NCBI RefSeq assembly: GCF_009908315.1
Contig: NZ_JAAATW010000004.1
Location: forward strand, 240,458-304,457
Source of the DNA: Paragemmobacter ruber
GTDB lineage: Bacteria; Pseudomonadota; Alphaproteobacteria; Rhodobacterales; Rhodobacteraceae
DNA length: 64,000 nt
Direction of reading: 5' to 3'
The notes beneath the pieces are model-generated. The model was given only the letters and a program-made list of their open reading frames with translations, had not been told where the DNA came from and did no database searches. Each line of letters opens with the position of its first letter. Position 1 is the stretch's first letter. The translations under genes and the position numbers were made by a program. Of the stretch, positions 35,968 through 44,357 are shown in pieces.

Positions 35968-36843
35968 TTATGCCCGGCGCGCGCGGGACAGGGTGTAGAG
36001 CCCCGAGGCCACGACAAGGGCGGAGCCTGCCAGCGTAAGGGCGTCGGGGCGTTCCTGAAAGACGACGATGCCGAGGATCATCGCGAACACAAGGCGCGTG
36101 TAGCGGAAGGGGGTGACGACCGACACCTCGCCCGTGCGCATGGCGATGGTGAGGGCGTTGTAGCCCGCGATGCCAAAGACGATAACGCCGGCAAGCATGG
36201 CCAGCGCGGTTGGATCGGGCAGGCGCGCCCCGCCGGTGACAGACAGGATGACGGCCCCGGCGATGGCGAGCATGGCCATGCCGATGACGCCCAGCTGGCG
36301 GTTCGACAGCGCCGGGGGCGCGGCGCGGGTGGCAAGGTCACGGCCCGCAAAGCCCAGCATCCCTGCCACGGTGACGAGGGAGAGGAGGGTGAAACCCTGG
36401 GCCCCCGGGCGCAGGATCAGAAGGACGCCCGCAAAACCCAAGGTGATGGCGGTCCAGCGCCGCCAGCCGACCCTTTCGCCGAACAAAAGCGCCGCGCCCG
36501 CCACGACGACGAGGGGGGTGGCCTGAAGGATGGCGGAGGCGGTGGAAAGAGGGGTGAGGGCGATGGCGAGGGAATAGAAGAGGCGACCCGCCACCTCGAA
36601 CCCTGAACGCAGGAGCAGGGGGCGGGAGAGGAGGGCGGGGTGCAGCAGGGTATCGCCCGCGCGCTTTGCCCGGATGGCGAAGAAGGCGGCGCCGGTCAGG
36701 CCGAAGATCAGAAGCGCCTGCCCCAAGGGGATATGGGCGGTGACGGATTTGAGGAACATGTCCTCGACCGCGAAGCCCGCCATGGCGGCAACCATCCAGA
36801 GCGACCCGCGCAGATTGGCGCTGCGCGGGATCTTTGCCGTCAC
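35968..36843 (-). CDS. DMT-superfamily (EamA) transporter
   Basis: 291 residues with ten predicted membrane helices arranged as two EamA repeats. Landmarks are [20 protein letters not shown] in helix 1, [20 protein letters not shown] and [20 protein letters not shown], and the second-repeat end [20 protein letters not shown]. It resembles the S-adenosylmethionine/metabolite transporter group, but the substrate cannot be read from sequence. Its ATG overlaps the dapA stop by four bases, so the genes are translated together. Confidence 0.9.
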   Translation of the reverse strand: MTAKIPRSANLRGSLWMVAAMAGFAVEDMFLKSVTAHIPLGQALLIFGLTGAAFFAIRAKRAGDTLLHPALLSRPLLLRSGFEVAGRLFYSLAIALTPLSTASAILQATPLVVVAGAALLFGERVGWRRWTAITLGFAGVLLILRPGAQGFTLLSLVTVAGMLGFAGRDLATRAAPPALSNRQLGVIGMAMLAIAGAVILSVTGGARLPDPTALAMLAGVIVFGIAGYNALTIAMRTGEVSVVTPFRYTRLVFAMILGIVVFQERPDALTLAGSALVVASGLYTLSRARRA

Positions 36844-37712
36844 AGCAGCCCTGCGTGTTCCATCGCGGCCCGGATGCGGGCCTTGGTGGCGTCGGTCAGG
36901 CCCACCAGCGGCAGGCGCACCTCTTCGCTGCAGCGGCCCAGGAGGGAGAGGCCGTATTTCGCGCCCGCAAGGCCGGGTTCTAGGAAGATCGCCTCGTGCA
37001 GGGGCATCAGCCGATCCTGATATTCCAGCGCCTTGCGGTAGTCGCCCACCAGCGTGGCCGCCTGGAATTCGGCGCAGAGTTTGGGGGCGACGTTGGCGGT
37101 GACCGAGATGCAGCCCGTGCCGCCATGGGCGTTGAAGCCGAGCGCAGTTGCGTCTTCGCCCGAAAGCTGGATGAAATCCGGCCCGCAGGAGGCGCGCTGC
37201 ATCGAGACGCGTTCGATCTTGCCGGTCGCATCCTTGACCCCGATGATGCGGGGTAGTTGGGCGAGTTTGCCCATCGTTTCCGGCGTCATGTCCACGACCG
37301 AGCGGCCGGGGATGTTGTAGATGATGATGGGAAGCGTGCAGCAGTCATGCAGCGCGGTGTAATGCGCGATCATGCCCGCCTGTGTGGGTTTGTTGTAATA
37401 GGGCGTGACGACGAGGGCGGCATCGGCCCCCACCCGTTCGGCGTGCTGGATCAGGCGGATGCCTTCGACGGTGTTGTTGGAGCCTGCGCCCGCGATCACC
37501 GGCACGCGGCCTGCGGCGAATTTGACCACCGCCTCGACCACCGCTTCGTGTTCCTCGTGGCTCAGCGTCGGGCTTTCGCCCGTGGTGCCGACGGGGACAA
37601 GGCCGGTGGAGCCGCTTTCGATCTGCCAGTCGACAAGTTTCTTCAGCGTGTCCAGATCAAGGTCGCCGTTCTTGAACGGCGTTACCAGGGCGGGAATGGA
37701 CCCTTGGATCAT
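36840..37712 (-). CDS. dapA: 4-hydroxy-tetrahydrodipicolinate synthase
   Basis: 290 residues with a (beta/alpha)8 aldolase fold. The catalytic lysine is K160 in IIGVKDATG. The proton-relay tyrosine is in [12 protein letters not shown]132 lies in IYNIPGRS, and the TTGESPTL loop is present. It condenses pyruvate with aspartate semialdehyde at the first committed step of DAP/lysine synthesis. It is the first gene of a dapA-EamA transporter-smpB set, and diverges from the lytic transglycosylase gene across 171 bases. Confidence 0.97.
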   Translation of the reverse strand: MIQGSIPALVTPFKNGDLDLDTLKKLVDWQIESGSTGLVPVGTTGESPTLSHEEHEAVVEAVVKFAAGRVPVIAGAGSNNTVEGIRLIQHAERVGADAALVVTPYYNKPTQAGMIAHYTALHDCCTLPIIIYNIPGRSVVDMTPETMGKLAQLPRIIGVKDATGKIERVSMQRASCGPDFIQLSGEDATALGFNAHGGTGCISVTANVAPKLCAEFQAATLVGDYRKALEYQDRLMPLHEAIFLEPGLAGAKYGLSLLGRCSEEVRLPLVGLTDATKARIRAAMEHAGLL

Positions 37713-37883
37713 GGCACGCGTCTCCTGTCTCTGGGCGCGGTGCGCCCGGTTGCAAACGCGCCCTTCCTAGACCTGTGGCAAAGCCTTGCCAAGTGGGGCA
37801 GGCGCTGACGCGCTTGTGGGTTGCGGGGGCGATCCGGGTGCGGCAGGATTGCGCGCAAGGATCACGCATAACCTACAAGAACG

Positions 37884-39836
37884 ATGATCGGGCAGACGAT
37901 GGCACATTTGCGCCGCCTTGGGTGGCTTTTCTCCCTATTCCTGATGCTGGCGCCGGGGGCGGTGCTGGCCGATCCTGCGGCGCTGCGGCAGGCCATGGCG
38001 CAGGCCTCAAGCGGCGATTGGGACAGTGCGGCGGCGACGGCGCGCGGGGCCGGGCAGGTGGGGGCCGACATCATCACCTGGCAGCGGCTGCGGGCGGGCG
38101 ATGGGCGGCTGGGGGATTACGAGGATTTCCTTGCGCGGCGGGCGGATTGGCCGGGCATGGCGCTGTTGAAGGAAAAGGGCGAAGAGGCGGTGGCGCGGTC
38201 CACCGATCCCGGCCGGGTGGTGGCCTATTTCGGGGGCGGTTTGCCGGAAACGGCGGAAGGGTCGCTCGCGCTGATCAAGGCGCTGCGCGCGCTGGAGCGC
38301 GGGCCGGAGGCCGAGGCCGAGGCGTTCCGCGCGTGGACGGAACTGGCCTTTTCCGCCGAGGAAGAACAGGACATCCTTGGCCTTTACGGCGAGGCGCTGC
38401 GGGTGGCGCATGAGGTGCGGCTGGATCGCCTGCTGTGGCAGAACCGGGTGGCCGAGGCCAAGCGGATGCTGCCCCGCGTCGGCCCGGGCTGGCAGGCGCT
38501 GGCGCAGGCGCGCATCGCGCTGCGGGCGGATGCGGATGGGGTGAATGCGCTGATCGACCGTATCCCCGCCGAATTGCAGGCAGATCCGGGGCTGGCCTAT
38601 GAGCGGTTCGACTGGCGGTTCCGCCGCGACCGGGATGACGAGGCGGCGGAACTGGTGATCGCGCAATCGACCGGGGCGGCGGCACTGGGCGATCCAGAGG
38701 CCTGGGCCGAGCGGCGGGCGGCGCTGGCGCGGTCGCTTTTGCGGGCGGACAAGCCGGAGGCGGCCTATCGCGTGGCGGCGCGGCATTTCACCAGCGGTGG
38801 ATCGGGCTATGCCGATCTGGAATTTCTGGCAGGCTTCATCGCGCTGCGGAAACTGGGGGACGCCCAGACGGCGCTGACGCATTTCCGCAATCTGCGGGAA
38901 GGCGTGGCGACGCCGATCTCGGTGTCGCGCGCGCATTACTGGGCGGGGCGGGCGCTGCTGGCGGCGGGCGATCAGGCGGGCGGCACGGCCGAATTGCAGC
39001 AGGCGGCGCAGCATCAGAGCGCCTATTACGGGTTGTTGGCGGCAGAGGCGCTGGGCCAGTCGTTGGACCCGGCGCTTTTGCATGACGGGCGGCCTGCGGA
39101 TTGGCGGGGGGCATCGTTTGCGCAATCCTCGGTGCTGGAGGCGGCGATGCTTTTGTCCCGCGCCGGAGAGCGCAATCTGGCCAAGCGGTTCTTTCTGCAT
39201 CTTGGGGAAAGCCTGAGCGGGGCAGAGTTGGGGCAACTGGCCGATCTGGCCCTGCAGATGGAGGAGCCGCATATCGCGCTGGTGGTGGCCAAGCAGGCGG
39301 CAGAGAAGGGCGTGATCCTGCCGCGCAGTTATTATCCGGTGCCGGCCTTCGTGCCGGGCGATGGGCTGCCGGTGAGCCGGGCGCTGGCCTTGGCGATTTC
39401 ACGGCGGGAGTCGGAGTTCGACCCGGCGGCGCGGTCGGCGGCGGATGCGCGGGGGTTGATGCAGGTGCTGCCCTCGACCGCCAAGCTGGTGGCGCCGCGG
39501 GTGGGGCTGTCGTTTGATGCGCGCAAGCTGAACGATCCGGCCTATAACGTGCGGATCGGGACGGGCTATCTGGCGCAACTCGTTGAACAATTCGGGACAT
39601 CGGTCGCGCTGATCGCGTCTGGCTACAATGCCGGGCCAGGGCGGCCCAAGCGGTGGATCGGGATGTTCGGGGACCCGCGGGATCCGAATGTGGATGTGGT
39701 GGATTGGGTGGAGATGATCCCGTTTACCGAGACGCGCACCTATGTGATGCGGGTGACGGAAAGCCTTGTGATCTATCGCGCCATTCTGCGGGGGGCAGTC
39801 GGGCCGGTGGATGTGACGGGCGAGTTGCGGGGGTGA
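37884..39836 (+). CDS. slt: Soluble lytic murein transglycosylase (Slt70-like)
   Basis: 650 residues. A signal peptide (ends AVLA) is followed by a long alpha-solenoid of about 440 residues forming the ring-shaped U/L domain. The C-terminal SLT catalytic domain has E509 in ISRRESEFDPAARS, then GLMQVLPSTAKLV, IGTGYLAQLVEQFG and ASGYNAGPGRPKRW. It cleaves glycan strands in the periplasm, producing 1,6-anhydromuropeptides. The alternative start M6 gives a tighter signal peptide. It is the second lytic transglycosylase in this window. Confidence 0.95.
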   Translation: MIGQTMAHLRRLGWLFSLFLMLAPGAVLADPAALRQAMAQASSGDWDSAAATARGAGQVGADIITWQRLRAGDGRLGDYEDFLARRADWPGMALLKEKGEEAVARSTDPGRVVAYFGGGLPETAEGSLALIKALRALERGPEAEAEAFRAWTELAFSAEEEQDILGLYGEALRVAHEVRLDRLLWQNRVAEAKRMLPRVGPGWQALAQARIALRADADGVNALIDRIPAELQADPGLAYERFDWRFRRDRDDEAAELVIAQSTGAAALGDPEAWAERRAALARSLLRADKPEAAYRVAARHFTSGGSGYADLEFLAGFIALRKLGDAQTALTHFRNLREGVATPISVSRAHYWAGRALLAAGDQAGGTAELQQAAQHQSAYYGLLAAEALGQSLDPALLHDGRPADWRGASFAQSSVLEAAMLLSRAGERNLAKRFFLHLGESLSGAELGQLADLALQMEEPHIALVVAKQAAEKGVILPRSYYPVPAFVPGDGLPVSRALALAISRRESEFDPAARSAADARGLMQVLPSTAKLVAPRVGLSFDARKLNDPAYNVRIGTGYLAQLVEQFGTSVALIASGYNAGPGRPKRWIGMFGDPRDPNVDVVDWVEMIPFTETRTYVMRVTESLVIYRAILRGAVGPVDVTGELRG

Positions 39837-39923
39837 GGGGTCCATTCCCGACGCGATCTGTCGCGCGTGGTGCAGACGGCGGCGCCCGCAGGATGCGCTG
39901 ATTGCACAAATTTGTGACAGATC

Positions 39924-41159
39924 ATGGCCACCCGATACCTTCCCCTTTTCCTGCGCCATTCGCCCACGCCCAAGGTGCAGAACTTCGCCCTCTTGGCAGG
40001 GATCGAGGCGAGCGTGCGGGGCACGCTGATTTCGGCCATGCCTCTGGTGGTCTATGACGCGCTGGGCAGCGCCGAGGCCACGTCGAGCGCCTATTTCTGG
40101 GCGGGGATCGTGGCGCTGGTCTGGGGGTTGATGGTGCCGTGGTTCACCCGGCATCTGCCCCGGCGCTGGATGTATACGAGCGGTTGCCTGCTCTATCTGG
40201 TGGGGATGACGCTGGCGGTGACGGGGACGGTGGTCACGGTGCCGCTGGCGCTGATGTGCCTTGCGGCGGCGACGGCGACGACCTTTGTCTGCTTCAACGC
40301 CTATGTGCTTGATTACATTGATCGCACCGATCTGGGGCGGAGCCAATCCACCCAGATGGTCTATTCCGCTGCGCCCTGGGCCATCGGGCCGATGCTGGGG
40401 GTGACGCTGCATGACTGGTGGGCGCCCGCGCCCTTCCTGCTGGCGGGGACATTCGCGCTCTGCCTGTTGGCGGTGTTCTGGATCCTGCGGTTGGGCAACG
40501 GCAAGCAGATCGCGCGGGCGAAGGGGCCTGCGCTGAACCCCCTGGCCTATTTGGGGCGGTTCTTTCGCCAGCCCCGGCTGATCGCGGGATGGATGTTCGC
40601 GGTGATGCGGTCCTGCGGGTGGTGGGTCTATGTCGTCTATCTGCCGATCTTCTGTATCGAGAGCGGGTTGGGCGACAAGGTGGGTGGGGTGGCGCTGTCC
40701 ATCTCGAACGCGCTTTTGTTCATCTCGCCCCTCATGCTGCGCTATGCGCGGCGGCGGTCGGTGCGCCGGGCGGTTCGGACGGCGTTCGGCCTGTGCGGGT
40801 TGTGTTTCATCGCCAGCGCGGTGTTTTCGCCGCTGCCTTGGGTGGCGGTTGTGGCGATGATGGGTGCGTCGGTGTTTCTGGTGCTGCTGGATGTGGTGGG
40901 GGGGTTGCCCTTCCTGATGGCGGTGAAACCGTCGGAGAGGACGGAAATGTCGGCCGTTTACAGCAGCTTCCGCGATGTGAGCGGGATCCTGACCCCGGCG
41001 TCGGCCTGGATCGTTCTGGTGCCTTTTGGCGCGCCGCTGGCGGCGTTTTTTGCCGTGACGGGGGCCGGGATGATCGGGGCCTTCGCCATTGCCGGGCGGT
41101 TGCATCCGCGACTGGGGACGCTGCGGCCATCGCATGGGCGGCCTGTCCCCGGGGAGTGA
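39924..41159 (+). CDS. MFS transporter
   Basis: 411 residues with about 12 hydrophobic helices. It begins MATRYLPLFLRHSPTPKVQN. Motif-A-like loops (RHLPRRWMYTSGCLLYLVGM) and a charged central loop (RLGNGKQIARAKGPALNPLA) separate two six-helix halves. It lacks clear markers of drug or sugar specificity. It follows slt by 87 bases in the same orientation and may be cotranscribed. Substrate unknown. Confidence 0.85.
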   Translation: MATRYLPLFLRHSPTPKVQNFALLAGIEASVRGTLISAMPLVVYDALGSAEATSSAYFWAGIVALVWGLMVPWFTRHLPRRWMYTSGCLLYLVGMTLAVTGTVVTVPLALMCLAAATATTFVCFNAYVLDYIDRTDLGRSQSTQMVYSAAPWAIGPMLGVTLHDWWAPAPFLLAGTFALCLLAVFWILRLGNGKQIARAKGPALNPLAYLGRFFRQPRLIAGWMFAVMRSCGWWVYVVYLPIFCIESGLGDKVGGVALSISNALLFISPLMLRYARRRSVRRAVRTAFGLCGLCFIASAVFSPLPWVAVVAMMGASVFLVLLDVVGGLPFLMAVKPSERTEMSAVYSSFRDVSGILTPASAWIVLVPFGAPLAAFFAVTGAGMIGAFAIAGRLHPRLGTLRPSHGRPVPGE

Positions 41160-41163
41160 CAGG

Positions 41164-41280
41164 GCGAAATCTGACGCAGATTTCGCGACGATTCCTGCAC
41201 GCAAAAATCGGTATCCGCGCGGTGCGTTGGGGGCCGTTTTCTGCGTGCAGAGAACGCGGCGATTTCTGTGCCAGAAATCG
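41164..41280. repeat. Composite palindromic cluster, TCTGACGCAGA family (copy 2 and inverted copy 3)
   Basis: GCGAAATCTG-acg-CAGATTTCGC (41164-41186) is followed by CGACGATTCCTGCACGCAAA. In inverted orientation, CGATTTCTG-tgc-CAGAAATCG (41260-41280) is preceded by TTTTCTGCGTGCAGAGAACG. The layout mirrors the element at 35354. This 226-base space lies between the convergent MFS and mcd genes. Confidence 0.75.
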
Positions 41281-41286
41281 GTGTCG

Positions 41287-41301
41287 TTAAGGGTTTGTTA
41301 A
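41287..41301. promoter_or_regulatory. CtrA-type site TTAA-GGGTTTG-TTAA
   Basis: An exact match to the alphaproteobacterial CtrA consensus TTAA-N7-TTAA. It lies between the 3' ends of the MFS and mcd genes, with no annotated gene start nearby, so its role is unclear. It may be chance or mark an unseen transcript. Confidence 0.35.
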
Positions 41302-41326
41302 GGTGGCGGGCGGTCGCTGAGGTGAA

Positions 41327-41356
41327 AAACGCGGACCGGGGGGCCAGTCCGCGTTT
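41327..41356 (-). terminator. Terminator of mcd
   Basis: Perfect 10-base arms AAACGCGGAC and GTCCGCGTTT with a G/C loop. On the minus strand the stem is followed by TTTTT, about 30 bases after the mcd stop. Confidence 0.9.
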
Positions 41357-41385
41357 GATCCATCAGCGTGACAGGGAAGGATTGA

Positions 41386-43053
41386 TCAATCCAGCAGGCG
41401 GCGGGCGATGACCTGCGCCTGAATTTCTGCCGCGCCTTCAAAGATGTTCAGGATGCGGGCGTCACAGAGGATGCGGCTGATCTGGTATTCCAGCGCAAAG
41501 CCGTTGCCGCCGTGGATCTGGAGCGCGTTATCGGCGCTGGCCCAGGCCACGCGGGCGCCCAGCAGCTTGGCCATGCCCGCCTCCAGATCACAGCGCTTGT
41601 CATTGTCCTTCTGCCAGGCGGAGAAATAGGTGAGCTGCCGGGCGACCATGATTTCCACCGCCATCATGGCAAGCTTGCCCGCCACGCGGGGGAATTCGAT
41701 CAGGGACTTGCCGAATTGCTTGCGATCCTCGGCATATTTCATGCCGACTTCCAGCGCCGATTGCGCCACGCCCACGGCGCGGGCGGCGGTCTGGATGCGG
41801 GCGGATTCGAAGGTCTGCATCAGTTGCTTGAAGCCCTGACCTTCGACCCCGCCCAGAAGGTTTTCGCCCTTCACGTGGAAATCGTCGAAGTTGACGGTGT
41901 ATTCCTTCATGCCGCGGTAGCCCAGCACCTCGATCTCGCCGCCCGAAAGACCTTGATCCACAAAGGGGGTCTCGTCCGTGCCGGGCGTCTTTTCGGCCAG
42001 AAACATGGACAGGCCGCGATAATCGGTGGTGCCATCCACGGTGCGGGCCAGCACCGTCATCACATGGGTGCGGGCGGCGTGGGTGATCCAGGTCTTGTTG
42101 CCGTTGATCACCCAATCGTCGCCGTCGCGCCGGGCGCGGGTGCGCAAGCTGCCGAGGTCGGAGCCGGTATTGGGTTCGGTGAAGACGGCGGTGGGAAGGA
42201 TTTCGCCCGAGGCGAGTTTCGGCAGCCATTTGGCCTTTTGTTCGGCCGTGCCGCCGCAGAGGATAAGCTCGGCGGCGATTTCGCTGCGCGTGCCCAGCGA
42301 GCCCACGCCGATATAGCCGCGCGAAAGTTCTTCGGACACGACGACCATGCTGGCCTTGGAGAGGCCGAAGCCGCCGAACTCTTCGGGGATGGTCAGGCCA
42401 AAGACGCCCATTTCGGCAAGGGACTCAATGATCTCCATCGGGATCAACTCATCCTTCAGGTGCCATTCCTGGGCGTGCGGGATGACCTTGTCATCGGCAA
42501 AGCGGCGGAACTGGTCGCGGATCATTTCCAGTTCTTCATCGAGGCCGGAGGCGCCGAAGGTGGCACGGCCCTGATTGTCGCGCATCAGGGCCACAAGGCG
42601 GGTGCGGGCGGCGGCGGTGTTGCCCCGGGCCATAAGGGCCACCGCCGCCGCGCCGGGCTGGGCCGGGGTGAGGCCGAGGTCCTGCAAGCGCGCGACCTCC
42701 CCCTGGCTCATGGGAATGCCGCCGTGGATGTGGTGCAGATATTCGCCATAGGCGATCTGAAGGAGGAGCGCCTCCATTTCCGAGAACTGGCCCGCGCTTT
42801 CGAGGCGCAGCGCCCAGGCCTGCATCTGGCGCAGGCTTTCGGTATAGGTGGCGAGCCAAGCAAGCGCATGGGCGGCGTACTGGTGTTCCTCCAGCGCCTG
42901 TGCCGAGACCTTGCCCGCCACGGTGACCATGGCGCGCAGGTTTTCGCGGGCCTGATGGAAGATCGCCTCGACCTCGGGCAGGGCCTCGGCCGTCAGCGCG
43001 GTGAGGTTGGCGAGAAGCGGCGAGGTCGTCATCGGCTGGCCATCGTGGGGCAT
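41386..43053 (-). CDS. mcd: (2S)-Methylsuccinyl-CoA dehydrogenase
   Basis: 555 residues from the ATG at 43053. The chain has a helical N-terminal extension of about 150 residues (ARENLRAMVTVAGKVSAQAL, AHALAWLATYTESLRQMQAW, IAYGEYLHHIHGGIPMSQGE) ahead of an acyl-CoA dehydrogenase body with FAD motifs PTAVFTEPNTGSDLGSL and LQIHGGNGFALEYQISRILC. Plain acyl-CoA dehydrogenases have about 380-390 residues. This extended architecture and sequence are typical of Mcd of the ethylmalonyl-CoA pathway, which makes mesaconyl-CoA and passes electrons to ETF (genes at 53.7-55.4 kb). Confidence in the exact substrate is high but not absolute. Confidence 0.88.
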   Translation of the reverse strand: MPHDGQPMTTSPLLANLTALTAEALPEVEAIFHQARENLRAMVTVAGKVSAQALEEHQYAAHALAWLATYTESLRQMQAWALRLESAGQFSEMEALLLQIAYGEYLHHIHGGIPMSQGEVARLQDLGLTPAQPGAAAVALMARGNTAAARTRLVALMRDNQGRATFGASGLDEELEMIRDQFRRFADDKVIPHAQEWHLKDELIPMEIIESLAEMGVFGLTIPEEFGGFGLSKASMVVVSEELSRGYIGVGSLGTRSEIAAELILCGGTAEQKAKWLPKLASGEILPTAVFTEPNTGSDLGSLRTRARRDGDDWVINGNKTWITHAARTHVMTVLARTVDGTTDYRGLSMFLAEKTPGTDETPFVDQGLSGGEIEVLGYRGMKEYTVNFDDFHVKGENLLGGVEGQGFKQLMQTFESARIQTAARAVGVAQSALEVGMKYAEDRKQFGKSLIEFPRVAGKLAMMAVEIMVARQLTYFSAWQKDNDKRCDLEAGMAKLLGARVAWASADNALQIHGGNGFALEYQISRILCDARILNIFEGAAEIQAQVIARRLLD

Positions 43054-43496
43054 GGTGGGCACCTTGGAAGCGTTATTCTGCGGTTGCGAGATAGGTAGGG
43101 CCTTTGCGGGCGCAGAGCAACTTAATTTCGTGCAGAAAAGATCAAGTGAAGGAAAATGTCGCAGCGGAATTTCCGTGGTTCGCCGGGGCCGAGGGCCGCT
43201 GGAGGGCGGACTTGGCCACTCTCTGAGGGCCGACCTTTCAAGCAAGTCTTTGCGGGCGCTGGATTAATCTGTGGTTCTGGGCGATTTTGGTTGTGCCGGA
43301 ATGCATGCAGGAGAGTATGCAGACAGACGTGCATACGCCGGGAGGGATAACGCTGCGTTAACCCTGTTGTGCCGTGGCGTCACGGGTGAGTCGGGCCAGC
43401 GCGCGGGTGGGGCTTGGCTTTCGCGGGGCGGGGCGGCATGGTCGGGCCAGACCCGGGGAAACGGGCGGAGCGGCGCGCGGGCGGGGAGGTAGGGGC
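43054..43496. other. 443-base divergent intergenic region between mcd and the TauE/SafE gene
   Basis: No convincing gene is seen; open frames here are Arg/Gly-rich noise. It must hold the mcd promoter. It contains an AT-richer stretch near 43120-43160 and a clean inverted repeat at 43315-43336. Confidence 0.6.
43315..43336. promoter_or_regulatory. Inverted repeat GTATGCA-N8-TGCATAC
   Basis: Perfect 7-base arms (43315-43321 and 43330-43336) are preceded by ATGCATGCA at 43301-43309. The size and symmetry fit a dimeric repressor operator. It lies 160 bases before the TauE gene and 260 bases before mcd. The binding protein is unknown. Confidence 0.5.
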
Positions 43497-44264
43497 ATGG
43501 ACTGGGCGATGGCGGGGCTGGAGCCTGCGGCCTTTTGGGCGGCGATGGCTGTGACGCTGTTTGCAGGCTTCGTGAAGGGGGCGGTGGGCTTTGCCATGCC
43601 ACTGATCATGATTTCGGCCTTCAACGGGTTTTTGCCGCCGGAACTGGCGGTGGCGGGCCTGATCCTGCCCACGCTGATCACCAACATGAGCCAGTCCACG
43701 CGGCAGGGCCTGGGCGCGGCCTGGGAAACGGTGATCGCCTATCGGCGGTTCCTGATCGGGACGGTGGTGTTCATCCTTCTGTCGGCGCCGCTGCTGACGG
43801 TGATCCCGCGGACGGCCTATCTGCTGGTGCTGGGGGTGCCGGTAACGGCCTTTGCGGCGGCGCAGCTGATGGGCGTGCCGCTGGCGTTGCCGATCCGGCA
43901 TCGGGCCCGGGCGGAGTGGGGGCTGGGCGTGCTGGGCGGGCTGTTCGGGGGCATTTCGGGCATCTGGGGGCCGCCCCTGCTGGTGTATCTGCTGTCGGTG
44001 GGGGCAGAGAAGGCCGAGACGGTGCGCGTGCAGGGGGTGGTGTTCCTGATCGGCGCGGTGGCGCTGCTGGCCGCGCATCTGCGGACGGGGGTGGCGGATG
44101 CGGCGTCACTGGGCTTTTCGGCGGCGCTGGTGGTGCCGGCGATGGCGGGGATGCTGGTGGGATACCGGGTGCAGGACCGGTTGGATCAGGCACGGTTCCG
44201 CCGCTGGACCCAAGGGTTGCTGGTGCTGACGGGGCTGAACCTGGTGCGGCAGGCGGTAATGTGA
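43497..44264 (+). CDS. TauE/SafE-family (DUF81) anion permease
   Basis: 255 residues from the ATG at 43497, with GGGGAGGTAGGGGC as a very strong ribosome binding site. Eight membrane helices are visible. Family landmarks are FAGFVKGAVGFAMPLIMISA in the first repeat and GLGVLGGLFGGISGIWGPPL in the second. Family members export or import sulfite, sulfoacetate or related organic anions. The substrate is unknown. It is followed by a duplicated hairpin. Confidence 0.9.
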   Translation: MDWAMAGLEPAAFWAAMAVTLFAGFVKGAVGFAMPLIMISAFNGFLPPELAVAGLILPTLITNMSQSTRQGLGAAWETVIAYRRFLIGTVVFILLSAPLLTVIPRTAYLLVLGVPVTAFAAAQLMGVPLALPIRHRARAEWGLGVLGGLFGGISGIWGPPLLVYLLSVGAEKAETVRVQGVVFLIGAVALLAAHLRTGVADAASLGFSAALVVPAMAGMLVGYRVQDRLDQARFRRWTQGLLVLTGLNLVRQAVM

Positions 44265-44269
44265 GGTGG

Positions 44270-44349
44270 GTAGGATGGGCAATCTGCCCATCCTACGCTG
44301 GGACCATGTAGGATGGGGACGTGTAGGATGGGCAATCTGCCCATCCTAC
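44270..44349. repeat. Duplicated hairpin, arms GTAGGATGGGC / GCCCATCCTAC
   Basis: Two identical 27-base hairpins at 44270-44296 and 44323-44349, each with 11-base arms and loop AATCT. A third left-arm copy (GTAGGATGGG, from 44308) lies between them. They separate the convergent TauE and pckA genes and likely act as transcription or mRNA-stability barriers. The family may be dispersed elsewhere in the genome. Confidence 0.9.
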
Positions 44350-44357
44350 GTGTAGGG

